Source: Prunella strophiata (Eukaryota; Chordata; Aves; Passeriformes; Prunellidae). Taken from it: a stretch of DNA of 64,000 nucleotides. The position numbers and the translations under genes are program-made. Location: the NCBI GenBank assembly GCA_036583965.1, contig JAZBQD010000034.1, positions 2,976,001 to 3,040,000 on the forward strand, read 5' to 3'. Below are positions 49,501-60,845 of the stretch, one piece after another (position 1 is the first letter of the stretch; every line of letters begins with the position of its first letter). Under the pieces are notes generated by a model. It was given only the letters and a program-made list of their open reading frames with translations, did not search any database and was not told the DNA's origin.

Positions 49501-51826
49501 AATCTGATTGTCCCATAGCAGTCCAGTGTTTTCTGCAGTCACACTGGTGTCTGATCAAATACAGAAGCTGGGCCTTGGTACAACACCTCCCTGCCCTGCC
49601 ACCCCATCATGGGCCTGACAGTTTGCTGGGAACAATTCTCCAGGAACAGTTTTCCTAATAACTCTAGCCAGCAGGCTGCCCAGCAGTGCTGTTTCTCTGT
49701 GCTCTATTGCCATGTACAGGGGAGGAAAATGCCTTTAACTCAGGCTGATTCTTGAAGTGTTAAGAACCAAGAAAGATGTCCAAGAGGAAGTCTCTGAAGG
49801 AGACCTTGGCTTGGGTCAGTGCACGTGTGTCCTCTGGCCTCAGGTGTGTTTGCTCAGCTGACAGCACACTGTGTGCTGGGTGCAGGTCTCCCAGCCATGG
49901 TCCTGGTTGAAGGCAGACCTTGTCTCTGAGGACATCTGGTCACCACTGGTGCCAGTGCTGCAGTGTCCCCATCATCAGCCAGGACACCCTTGGGGCTCCC
50001 TGGTCCCCAAGACATGGCACAATCCCTGCCTGTGGCTCTGCTCTCCTGCAGGATGAGATGCTGGTGGCTCCCTGTGATCCAGCAGGTGCAGAAGGGAGGA
50101 GCATCATCTTCCTCTTGGTCCCAGGATGCTCCAGTTTTCCTGTTTGTTTGGGTGCTGCATTAACATGGTTTTCTTGACTGCCCTGCCCTTGAGTGTGAGG
50201 ATGGCCTGGGAGATCTGTGCTAAAACCATCCAACATGGAAAAGCTCAAGGAAGGGAAAAAGACAGTGAGGGGTGCAGGAGACCTGAGGACCAGTGAAACC
50301 AGTGCCTGAGGTGTTCCCTAGGGTGAACCAAAATGAGAGGAGCACCTGCCAAGCATCCTGGAGGTGCTGGCAGCAAGTGTCCCCATCCTCTGGCACCCAA
50401 TGTCCTGGGCAGCACCCTCCCCCCTGCCAGGGCTCCAGCTCTGTCCCCCTGCTCAGCACCTTCCAGCCTGCTCTCCTGTGCTGCCTGCAGTTGTCCTGGG
50501 CTCTCTGGTTCCATCCCCAATGCCTCCAGCAGGCTCTGGCTTGCAGCAGGGGTGTCAGTCACCTGCGATGTCTTGGGGAGCAGGAAGCTCTTGGGGTGCA
50601 CAGCAGCGAGCTCAGCTTGTGTCTGAGCTAGAGAGCAACAGGGTTTGCTCTGTGTTATTCTGGATCTAAAAGGAAAAAAAAAAAAAATAAAAGGGATTGC
50701 TCTTTCCCAGTTCCTGCGTTTCCTGAGAGCAGCCTAGCTCCTAGCTTATCTTCAGACAGCCTCAGGGGTATTCCCTTGGAGTTTGGGAGTTTAATCAGGC
50801 ATTGCTGGGGCATGTGAACTCTGCGGCGAGTCGCCGTTCCCAGGGAGGGGAGCGCCTCTCGCAGATATTTGGGTTGGCGTGCCTGGGCTGGGGGCTGGGC
50901 GGGCTGGGAACGCGCGGCTCTTTTCCTGGGGATGCGACTGGGAATGGCCGGGGGTGGCGACCTGCCTGCCTGGGAGGACTGCGGGCAGGATGCCGTGGGC
51001 AGGGTGGGTTCCCCTGGACATCCCCGTGGTGGGGCTGCCTGGGCTTTGCTGTGCTCCTCTGGACCTTTCATTCTGTCCAGCCTTGCCTCTGCCACCTGCC
51101 TCTTTTCCTTTCAAACCCATGGATTTTCTTTGTAGCATCCTAGGTGAGAGCTTCTGATTATGACCTAGTGCCCTTCTTCTGGCCCCTCTGGCCATAACCT
51201 GGCCCTGCTGCTGGTTTTATTTTGGGGGATTTTGAACTGGGAAGAGAATCAGAATTCCAGTGGAAATGCCCGACGCCGGGCTCTGCTTCACCGGTGGAAT
51301 CGAGGGCTTTGTTGCTGGCTCTTTTGCAGGCAGTATTTCTTTTTTTGGGGGCTGGATATATTTCTGGCAAGTAAAATGACGGATGCTCTGTTTCGTTTCC
51401 AGTGGCAGCGTTTCAGATTCCTTGCTCCAGGGCAGGAGCCGAGCGAACTCCGATTCCAGAGCAGCTCTGGTACCTTGGCAGCTTAAAGGCCACGGGGTTT
51501 GCTTGAGTGACAAGCGGTGCTGAGCGTGGGGAAAGCTCGGGAGAGGCAGTTTTGTGCTCATGCCTTCCATCTCTTGTAGGAGCGAGATCCCACGGAGCAG
51601 GGAGGCATCTTTATCCTGTCTTCCTGCTCTGCAGGCAAGCTGGGAGGTGGTGGAAAGAAGTGGAGAAGGATGGCAAGCCCTGCCTTGAGGGGATACTGCC
51701 TGCATCGCTGCTGGGGAGATGGGGAGAAGCAAAGTCCTTGAGGCATTTCTGTGTCTTCTCCCTAGGAACATTCCTCTTGGATGCTCTTACCCCAGCTCTG
51801 CCTCCCCTGGTACCTGTCTCAGCAGG
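46561..51826. other. Non-coding, one CR1 copy and a small CG-rich patch
   Basis: Mostly CG-poor unique sequence. A CG-rich patch at 50815-50960 and an A14 run at 50673-50686 are visible. The CR1 fragment at 49158 is listed separately. Confidence 0.5.
49158..49490 (-). mobile_element. CR1 LINE, truncated 3' fragment
   Basis: The plus strand reads catagaatcagaaaatgct, then caccttccactagcccagg and ccaacctggccttggacac. The fragment continues through the aggccacagtgggctctc region. Confidence 0.9.
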
Positions 51827-52040
51827 ATAGAATCACAGAATCATGGAATGGTTTGGGCTGGAAGGGACCATAAAGCTCATCTCATTCCACCCCCTGTCTC
51901 AGGGCAGGGACACATTCTACTATCCCAGGTTTCTCCAAACCTCATCCACCTTGACCTTGGATATTTCCAGGAATGGGGCAGCCACAGCTGCCCTGGGTGA
52001 CCTGTTCCAGTGTCTCACTAGTGCCTCTGTAGTGATCCAG
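51827..52040 (-). mobile_element. CR1 LINE, truncated 3' fragment
   Basis: The fragment begins atagaatcacagaatcatgg with ggtttgggctggaagggac, and ends near cctgttccagtgtctcacta. It is among the better preserved CR1 ends in the window. Confidence 0.92.
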
Positions 52041-52619
52041 GTGCAGATCTCAGGGGCTGGCTGAGCTGAACCCTGCAGTGTTGGTGAGCTCCAAGCTACC
52101 AGGGAGGACAGGACCTGCCAGCAGGGCTGGCCTGCTGTTGGGATGCTGCAATGCTGAGGGTGAGGTGTGAGGGATGGGAGTCCACAGCACAGGGGGTCAG
52201 GGCAGGTTGGGGATCTGTCTTCCTGAAGCTACCCAGCTTTTTTTGGCTTGTCTGCATGGACCTGAGACACGTGTGGGTCTGTGGGCAGGGTTTGCCCATC
52301 CCTCAGTGAACTCCCCTGCACTTGGTTTTGGTGACAGAGAGAACCCTGACTGCTGCCTGCCTCCCAAAACCTGTACCCCAAAGCCTCTAAATCCTCTCTG
52401 GCCCACTGGGTTTACTGGAAGCAGCTCCCCTGGGCCACCACTGGGGATAGGATGGTGCCAGCCCCATCACTGTGGTGAGATCTTGGCTGTGCTCAGCAAG
52501 GCTGTGGGGCTGGGAAGAGCCCACCTCAGACTCCCTGAGGGCTGTGGGTGCCCTCACTGCTCGCTCCCAGAGCCTGAGCTGGTCTTCCCCCCGCCAAGCC
52601 CTGACCAAGCAGCCTTCCT

Positions 52620-52900
52620 CCCCTTTCTCTTCTTCCTCCTATTTCCCTCCTGCCGGCGAGGCCAAGCAAAACGTGGTGCTGACCAAAAATAACAACCGCC
52701 GGCAGATCCAGACAATGGATAAACCCCCGGTGAGGGCGCGGGCGACCCGAATCCTCCCAGAGGAAGAGGGGATTACTGGCCGTCCCCTCAGACATCTGTC
52801 AGTAGCCGCCGGCTGCGGAGCCGCTTTCCGACAGGGCCGCCGGCTTTCCATGGGGCCGTCGCCTTCCTGCTGGCAAAAGTGGTTCTTCCCAAGGGATTGC
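52620..52900. promoter_or_regulatory. CG-rich, motif-dense segment
   Basis: A short block with aacaaccgccggcagatcca, gacaatgg (SOX-like) and gacatctgtc differs from CG-poor flanks. It may be a regulatory element; no exon is recognised. Confidence 0.3.
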
Positions 52901-54274
52901 CCTCAGGAGCAGGGATAGTGGGCTTTTGGGATCTCAGCACTGAGCACCATAAGGTTCCCATCACCCACTAGTGGCCAAACTCAAATGCGCTGAGCTGGCC
53001 GCGGCGCTCTCGAGCGGTGACAGTGACACAGGTGCTGGCATGGGTGCACCAGCCCATCCCAGTGCCAGCTCTCCTGGGACCTGGAGCAGCCTCTCAGTTT
53101 GTGCTCTGGCACCATGGAGCTGCCTGGTGGGATGTGGAGGGATGAGGTTTTGATAGAGCTGGGAGCACAAGGGGACCTCTCCAGGCTGGAGCTGTTCTTG
53201 AAGATGCCACTGATAGATTTGGGCACTGCTGGAGGTGACACTTGTGGCGGCACTAATAGATTTAGGCACAATTGGAGGTGACACTTGGAGGTGGTACATG
53301 TAGATTGGAGCACCATTGAAGGTGGCACTGTTGGCTTTGGGGCTCTTTGCCATCCAGTATTCCCATGTGACTGTGCCTACAACTTTTCCCCTGGTTTTTA
53401 ATTAACTCCCCTTCACTCTGCCCGTGCCAAGGGTCTCTCTGTGACCTGGTTGTTGGTCAGACCCCAAGTGATTGACGCTGTAATCGCCCCATCTGTTAAC
53501 AGAGAGATTCACACATCTTAGCTTGGCCTAGGCAGGCACGTGTGGGTCTCCCCAGGGCAAAGCCACCTTCAGCCCCCCAGCTCTTTGGGGGTCCTGCAGG
53601 GATGCCCGTTGTTGTTGGCATCTGCCCCTGCCCACCTGTCCCCCATGCCCTGGGGTCATTCTGCCTGGTCCCCTGAACCTCACAGCCCTGAATCACCTTG
53701 GGGACCTCACTTGGTGGACAGAACATGGGGAACTAGTTGGGCCAAAGAGTCCCTGCAGGAAGGTCTGGAGGGGATTAGCAGAGGACAGGGGGTGTTGTGC
53801 TGGGCTGGGACTGATGGCGCATCTCCGGGGCGATGCCAAGCCGGGGGGAGTGGGCGAGCGGCAGAGCCGTGCCACGGCGCGTGAATGTCAGATGCTGCTT
53901 GGCTGCGAGCTGGGCTCGTGCGAGAGCAGATCTGTTCAATCCCATTTGGAGAGGGGGGAGAGGCGGGGGGGGCTCTTCCCCAGGCTCAATCTGGTAGGTT
54001 TTAGTTACAGTCGTTTTAGGATTTGGGCAGCGAATTGGTGCAGCTTTGGCACAGGGGGGGATGGATGAGCACCGAGGCTGCCAAGCCTCCCTCATCCCCC
54101 GGAATTGGGGAGGGGGGGACCACGCAGGTGGGTGCAGCCCCCGGGCTGAGCAGTGTGGCCATCACCCGGCTCTCTGGGCAGCAGCTGGGCGAGTGGAGGA
54201 GGGGAGGAGGTGCCTGGCGGTGTCCGCAGGGCACCCGCAGCCCTGCAATGCTCGGGTGGACGCTTCAAATCGCG

Positions 54275-54385
54275 TTATCTCCATAACCGCCCGGCTCTGG
54301 CCGCTCCGAGTGGCAGCGGAGATAAGTGGATTTCTAGGGAGCGCCTGGTCGTCTGACATTTAAGACTCCTTAATCCGTAACCACC
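54275..54385. promoter_or_regulatory. Candidate GATA/MYB/RUNX cluster
   Basis: An 8-bp inverted pair, ttatctcc (54275-54282) and ggagataa (54318-54325), flanks a MYB-like taaccg (54284-54289). A RUNX-like aaccacc follows at 54379-54385. All lie in a CG-rich segment within the presumed CXXC5 upstream region. Motif matches only. Confidence 0.35.
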
Positions 54386-54399
54386 ACCCCGCGGAGGCA

Positions 54400-56945
54400 G
54401 GACACGGCCACATTTCCCAGCTGGGGCAGCCCCGGGCGCAGGTCAGTCCCTGTGGTGGTGGCTCCAGCTGTGCCAGGGACACAGGGTGAGGTTCAAGGAT
54501 GTGCACGGGGGCAGTGGCATCCCTGGGCATTCCTTGTCCTCTCCAGGATGATAAGCTCCTTGGCAGTCCAGGGCACATTGGTGATAGGCTCTGGGGTGGC
54601 GCCTGAGTCAGGCATCTGGGTGTGGCTGTGCCAGCAGATTGGGAAGTCTGCAGCAGCCAATGGGCTACATGGAAAATCCCAGCACCTGTGGGAAAAAATA
54701 TGCCCTTGCTGGATCCCTGGGGGAAGGAGCCCACCTGGGGAGGTGGCATCACCTCCTGCCTGCTCAGCAGGATGGGGCATGGCCTCACCACGCTGTCCCT
54801 GAGGATGTGCCTGGCAGGGCACATCCTGGCCCACCCTGTGTATATGCCCAGAGCTGCTTCTGGGGGACATCACCAGGGCTGAGTGGCTGCCTGCGAAGGA
54901 GACGGGTGAAAGCCACTCTGTGCACCATGATGATTTGCCATCTGCTTCCAGGGCAAACTCCAGATGCTGGATTTAATCTTCCATAGCCTTTTTAATTCAG
55001 GAGTTGGCTTCTTCACATCCCTCAGTGCCACCTCGGCAGCAGAGACAAGCAGAGTGGCTGCCATGACTGGCCCTGCAAAGGATGTTCTGGAGCACAAGAG
55101 ATGAGCTCTGTCCGTGTGAGTTGCCCATCAAGCAATCTGTCATACCTTGACCTGTCATACCTCTGGCTCTTTAACCCACCCAGGGTGAGCCTGAGCATTC
55201 ACAGCACTGCCCCAGCCTCCCCCAGGCCTGGGTGTCCTCTCTTGATGTCTGGAGAAAAGGTGGTGGGTGATGGTAACGTCCATGGTCCAGGAGTGGATCT
55301 TCTGGCTGGACCAGTTTTTGGGAGGATGAATGCAGAGAGCAGAGCCTGGGGGCTGTTGGGTTGACAAAGATGATGGCTTGCAAATAACAGGCTTGTCTTT
55401 GCCTCAGGCACCTGGTTATCAGGCACCATGGATGGGTGTCCTGTAGGGGTAATCAGCCTTGGGAGATCATGGATTGATTTCTCTCTTGGTTCTCCTGCTG
55501 CTGGACATCTGGCTGGTGAGGCTGTGATAAGACATCTCCGCCTGTTTCAGCTGACCTGTGTCACCTGGTGGAGGGAACAGCAGGTTCAGCTGTGCTGTGG
55601 AAATGGGCACCTGGTTGCTGAATCAGCTGTTGTGGTGCTGGGGTCGGAGCTGCTGTGAACCTTGTTCTGGTGGGGCTTGTTCTCCTGAGCCTTTGACCTG
55701 GGTTGCTGCTGGACCTTCTGGCTTGTGGCAGTGCTACAGGGCCGTGGTGCTGTTCTTCCCACCAGGTGTCTCATCCCAGGATGTGTTTCAGACACCAGGA
55801 TGCCTCCAGGGTTGTCTCCCCGTGCATCATGTCCACCACCTATGGTGTGTGCTCCTGGCCATCTCAAGGTCCTGTCCACTGTAGGCCAGGGCAGCTGAGG
55901 AGCACAGGGACCACCTCCAGCCCCTCTTTGGAGCTGCAAGGGGAAGGTGCCTCTGGTTGCAGGCTCCCTTGACCGACATCTCTCCTGGGATGCCGTCGAG
56001 AGGGGCACATGCTGGTGGTGGGCGCCTACTTTGGTTTGTCTATGGCACGGCTGAGTCCGTCCATCCGTCTGTCTGTCCATCCATCAGCAGGGAGTGATGG
56101 TGCTGGGGAGGAGGTGGGGGCCACGCTGGGCTGGCGGCCACGCGGTGAGGGGGAGGAAGTGGGGACAAAACCGCGGCAGAGGGGACAATTGCAGCCTTTC
56201 TCCAGGCTGAAAAGACGCCGGGGTCCCTTCCGTCCTCGTCCTCCGTCTGCTGCGGGCGGACAAAGCCACCGCCCCCAGTGCCCACCCAGCGCCCAGGGAT
56301 TAGAAAAAAGGAGAATTTTGATTTTCTCCTTTTGTTTCCAGAGCCCGGGAGCAGCTCGGCTTCAGCTTTGCTGCTTTCTTCTCCCTTCACGCCGTGTCTG
56401 TGCACGGCTGACCAACCGGCGGCTTCTCTGGGAGGAGGGTGATTTATTTAAAATTAAAGGAAAGCAGAAGTTCTTTCTTGAAGACGAGACTTTTTAGGTC
56501 GGCGGGAGCCGATGGCTTTCCAGCCATGCAGTGAAAACACAGGGGAGCCAGCTGGAATTTGCAGCTTGTAATTTTTTAGGAAAAGCGAAGCTCCTCTCCT
56601 GCTCCCCTCTGACAGAGAATGGTGCCTGCAACTGGGGGGACTCTCAGCCAGTCTCCCTGGCTGGCAGGGGTTTTTCTGGACCACCAGAGATGATCCTTTT
56701 GCAACCTTTATTTATTTTGGCATTGTCAGGACTATTGCAGAACAGTCCCCTGTGTGCTGGGCTGCAAGGAGCCATGGGGCAGAGTGAAGGAGGTGAGGGG
56801 TGGTCTGGTGCTGAGAACTGGGGGAAGACCTGGGTAGAGGAGTATCCCATTTTTTCCCCACCAGGGTCATGGGAGAGCACAGCTGCATTGCCCCATCTGA
56901 GTGTTCCAGGCTGGTGGCAGGCAGGTCTTCAGGGTGACCCATGGA
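54400..56945. other. Non-coding, with a CG-rich patch near 56130-56430
   Basis: CG-poor sequence with a CG-enriched patch (56130-56430) that also holds aaaaaggagaattttgattt. No exon is recognised; it may be intron of the CXXC5 5' region. Confidence 0.4.
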
Positions 56946-57145
56946 AATCATAGAATCACAGGATGGTTTGGGTTTGAAGTGTCCTTAAAGATCACCTCAT
57001 TCCACCCCCTGACGTGGGCAGGGACATGTTCCACTAGACCAGATTACTCCAAACCCTGGAGTAACTGGGTAACCCTCCAGTCTGGCCTGTAACGTTTCCA
57101 GGGAAGGGACAGCCACAACTTCTCAGGACAACATGTTCCACACGT
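56946..57145 (-). mobile_element. CR1 LINE, truncated 3' fragment
   Basis: The plus strand reads atcatagaatcacaggatgg, then ccactagaccagattactc and caacatgttcc. It directly precedes the CpG-dense block that starts near 57290. Confidence 0.92.
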
Positions 57146-57289
57146 GCCATCCCTCACCCTGGGACCCCCTGCCCTTTGGACCCTGGACCTGGCAGGGGGT
57201 TGGTTGCAGGGGAGCAACAGTGTCCTGCAAAGGCTTGGGAACCCCTGGTTGTGGGCTGGGGCCTCCTGACCTTGGTGGTGTCCCCTTGA

Positions 57290-58960
57290 ACCCTGGCGTC
57301 CCTCCAGGCTGTTAAGCTGCCCCGTGCAAAGACCCGGCCGAGGGAGCCCATCACGTGCCCCTTAATGCGGCGGCCGGGACTAAGCACCTTCTGACAGGGA
57401 CCCAGATGACGCTGCCCGGCGCCTTCCCCAAGGGATGGGGGCCGGAAAAGGGGCAGAAACGGGACGGGGGGGCCCTCACCGTCTTTACTCGGGTCAATCA
57501 TAAAGAAGGGATTAAGATCATTAATTCCTCCCCCCGCTGCAATTAACGACGGGGCCGGGCAGCGGCTGGCGAGGAGCAGCGATATCTGCTGTGCTGGGTG
57601 GTCCCGCGGTGTCAGGGTGGGGGACCCCCCCCTTTTATGCCAACTAGCCACGTACCCCCCAGCACCCCGGTCTGGGGTGCCTGGCGAGGACAGCGTGGGG
57701 ACAGCCCCGTCCCAGCTGGCACGGCCGCGGTGTCCGGCGCCTGCTGGCGCGGTGGCCCCGGGGGCTGGAGGGCAGCGCCGGGTGGTTGCAGATGGTGGGA
57801 GCTGGCGGAGGCAAAGCGGCGGCCGGGACAATGGCGGGATTGTGCGGTGGCGCCGCTGGCACGGCTCGGCACGGCTCGGCGCCGCACCCCGTGCCAACAG
57901 CGGGCACTGCCTTGCGCCGCTGGGGCTGAGTGCGGCCACGGCGCCGTGCCCGGCGTCTCTGTGGGTGCGGGGAGCCGCACCGGCTGGGCGGGGGGGGCCC
58001 TGTCCCGCAGCCGCGGGTGCCCGGGGGGCCGTGCCAGGCTGTGCTGCCATCGCCCCGGTGGGAGGGGGCGGCGAGCGGGGGCTCGGAGCTGCTGGCACCC
58101 GATCCGTGTGGCACGGTGGGACCAGCCAGGGAGGCTGGACGGTGCGTCTGGCTGAAATGAAGATGGGAACTGGTGGAAATTGTCACCACGCCGTGGCTTC
58201 AGCTGGTGTCCTCTCCACTCTGGCACCGGGAGCCCGCTGTGGGGCCGTGGGGAGACCCATGCGGGCAGGACCCAGCTCTTTGCCAGAGCATCTCCAGCAG
58301 TCGTGGCTGGGGAAGCACCCGCAGCTCCCCGGCACGGCGGTTCCGATGCCCCAGGCGAGCGGGCAGGGTGGCAGGTCGCGGGCCGGTGCGGCCCGGGCGC
58401 TGGGCTCCCCGCACGGCGCGGGGCGGGCGGAAGAGGCGCAGGGCCGCAGGAAAGGCGGCCGCGGGCAGGCGAGAGATAACACCCCCGGGCGCTTTATCTC
58501 ACATCCTCCCGTCCGCTGCTTTTCCTGCCGCGCTCCCCGCCCCGGCCCCAGCGCCCGTTGCTGCCGGCACTAAGGTGTGACCCGTCCTAAGCTCTCCAGG
58601 GACAGGTCCCCCACCTCCCTGGCAGAGGGGACGGGTGACTCAGCTCCATGGCAGCAGCTCGCCCATCTTCCCAGCACCCCGTCATCCCTTTGGGGTGCAC
58701 CCCACCCCACGGCTGCCCAGCATCCCCCTGCCTGGCGTGGAGCGGGATGCTGGGGAAGGGCAGCCCGTCCTGCCGCCGCAGCCCTCCCTCCCCACGTGGC
58801 CTGGCGAGCTCCCGGCTGGAGCCCGAGCCCTGCATCGATCCGCGCTGCATCTTAAATCCCGCAGCAGCTGAAGCAAGCGGTTTTCAGCGCCAGGGCGGGG
58901 GGGTTTCTCCGTGGGCGAGCCGGCTCTGGCACCGGAGTGAGACACCGGGGCTGCTTCCGC
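57290..58960. promoter_or_regulatory. Large CpG-dense block upstream of CXXC5
   Basis: CG dinucleotides are dense from the end of a CR1 fragment to about 58600, and again at 58700-58960. This is the CpG island closest to the CXXC5 coding exon (about 1.6-3.3 kb upstream of its acceptor) and therefore the best candidate for a proximal CXXC5 promoter. It contains aagaagggattaagatcatt (57503), ggagcagcgatatctgct (57573) and the GATA pair at 58473-58500. No first exon boundary can be fixed from sequence alone. Confidence 0.5.
58473..58500. promoter_or_regulatory. Inverted GATA pair flanking a CACCC core
   Basis: A perfect 7-bp inverted repeat, gagataa (58473-58479) and ttatctc (58494-58500), surrounds acacccccgggcgct. 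GATA plus CACCC/KLF combinations are typical of haematopoietic control elements (established knowledge). The site is about 2.05 kb upstream of the CXXC5 acceptor, at the 3' edge of a CpG-dense block. Confidence 0.4.
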
Positions 58961-59604
58961 AGCCGGTACCACGGTGCTTGGCACAAGGACCTTGCCCCCA
59001 TCAGCGTTCTAAGGGCGATGCCCAAGCTCTGTCTGTGGGAAAGGGTCCTTCTGGGCTGCTGTGGGGTTCCTGGGGTTGCACTGGAGAAGGGGATCCGAAG
59101 GGTGGTGGATGAGGAGGAGTAAGTGGGGGTGCAGGGATGCCCCTCGCTCTGCTGCATCACCCCCACACAGGAGTGAGGGTCTCAGCAGAGCTCTCCACAC
59201 GTGGCTGCATCCCCGTCTGGGCCCTGGAGAGGAAGGTGCTGGGATAGCCAGGATGGAGGGGTGGGGTGGGCAAGGGGCCTCCTCCCAGTGCCACCCTCCC
59301 CCAGCTGCCGCCGGGGTGGGGACGTGGGTTCCTGCTCCATTAAGCCCTGCAGCTTTTCTCCTCTAAAGCCTGATTACTTGGCGGTGCCTGTGTGCGTGCG
59401 TGCTCGGGAGGGAGGAGGAGGAGGAATTTCACAACAACAAGTGTTTGCAGCCACACTGGACCCAGCTGCCCCGGAGTTGCCCCAGGGACAGCAGCATAGC
59501 ATCCGCTCCAGGAAGGCTCTTGCTGTCACTGCTGAGCCCATGGTGCTGCTGGAGCAGCTGGGCATGTGTGCTGGGCAGGCTGGGGCATGGCAGGAGGTCA
59601 GCAC

Positions 59605-59965
59605 TGGGGCTTGGAGGTGCATGCTGTGGCTCCCTGTGGGGTTGAAGGTGGGCACTGCAGCTCCTGATGAGGCTTGGAAGTGGATGCTGCAGCTCCCTGT
59701 TTGGTTTGGAGAAGGACACTGCAGCCCTTGGTGGGGTTAGGAGGTGGATACCATGGCTGTCCATGGGATTTGGAAGTGGACATTGCAGCTCTTGCAGGGA
59801 TTTGGAAGTGAACACCATGGCTGCCCATGGGATTTGGAAGTGATGCTGGAAGTGACTCAGAATTGGATGGTGCAGCTCCCTGTGGGATTTGGGGTGAACA
59901 CTGCAGCTGTTGGTGGGGTTTGGAGGAGGATGCTGTGGATCCCTGAGGCACTTGAAGGTGGACAC
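59605..59965. repeat. Degenerate tandem repeat, unit about 35 bp
   Basis: The module gggatttggaagtggac plus a variable tgcagctcctg or catggctgcccatg segment recurs about ten times. It ends about 580 bp before the CXXC5 acceptor, so it would lie in an upstream intron or promoter-proximal sequence. Confidence 0.75.
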
Positions 59966-60546
59966 TGTCGCTCCCCATGTGGCTTCCTTCCCCTGCCCCG
60001 TGCTGGCTCAGGGACAATGGTCCAGGAGGAGAAAGAGGAGGAAGAGAAGGGGTGCAGCCTGGCCTGAGCTGGCTGAGCAGCATCCCTGGCATTGTGGGAG
60101 CTGGGGTGTTGCCTCCATGGCACTTGGCCTGGGGGACAAGGGTGGCTGCAGGGTGGAAACCAGGCACCCTTTGCATGAGCTCCAGCTCCTGGCCGCTGGC
60201 GCCTGCGGTCCCATCCGGTGTGGGGCCGTGCGCCGCTGGAGCGGAGCGGGAGATGAGCCCCGTGACTTCCCTGGGGCTGCTGTCCCTGGGGGAGGAGAGC
60301 CGGGCACAGAGAGCCTTTAAGCACCGGAGTGCCATTGCTACCAGGCCAGGACTTCCCTGTGACCCCCCACTTCTGTCTGGATGGCGACCCTTTTAGAGAG
60401 CAGCGGAACGGATCTCCACCGAGGTCCGTTCCCTGGAGTTCCTTTGTTCGCGGCGCTGAGATTTTCGTGGCAGGGGGAGGAAGAGCCGCTTTGAAAAGCC
60501 CGTTGGCTCTTGCCAGCGCTAACTCTCTTTTCTTTTCTCCTTCCAG

Positions 60547-60776
60547 AGCCGCGTGGTGTGTCCCAGAGCCGCAGAGTATGTCTGTGCACTGAGAGCACCC
60601 TGAGTCCTCCGCAGCCAGCGCGGGAGGAGACGCCCCGTTGATGCGCGGTCCCGTCTGAGCGTCCCCGGTGGCTGGCGGGCCAGTGCTACCAAGAAGGGCT
60701 TTGGGGGTTTTTCACTTTGGCATTAGGGTGGGTTTTGGGGTTTTTTCTTGGGTTTTTTTATTTTTTGGTTTTTCGG

Positions 60777-60812
<36 letters not shown>

Positions 60813-60845
60813 TGGGGTTGGTTTGGCTGTTGTGCTCCGGGCACC
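60547..60845 (+). other. CXXC5: CXXC5 exon, 5' untranslated part with short uORFs and T30 tract
   Basis: A strong acceptor (pyrimidine tract about 60522-60544, AG at 60545-60546) precedes the coding exon, so the first 299 bases would be 5'UTR spliced to one or more upstream non-coding exons that I could not identify. Two very short upstream ORFs are visible: ATG 60578 to TGA 60592 (4 codons) and ATG 60641 to TGA 60658 (5 codons). A run of 30 T (60778-60807) sits only 38 bases before the start codon, inside a T/G-rich segment from about 60705. The acceptor position is inferred from sequence only. Confidence 0.7.
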
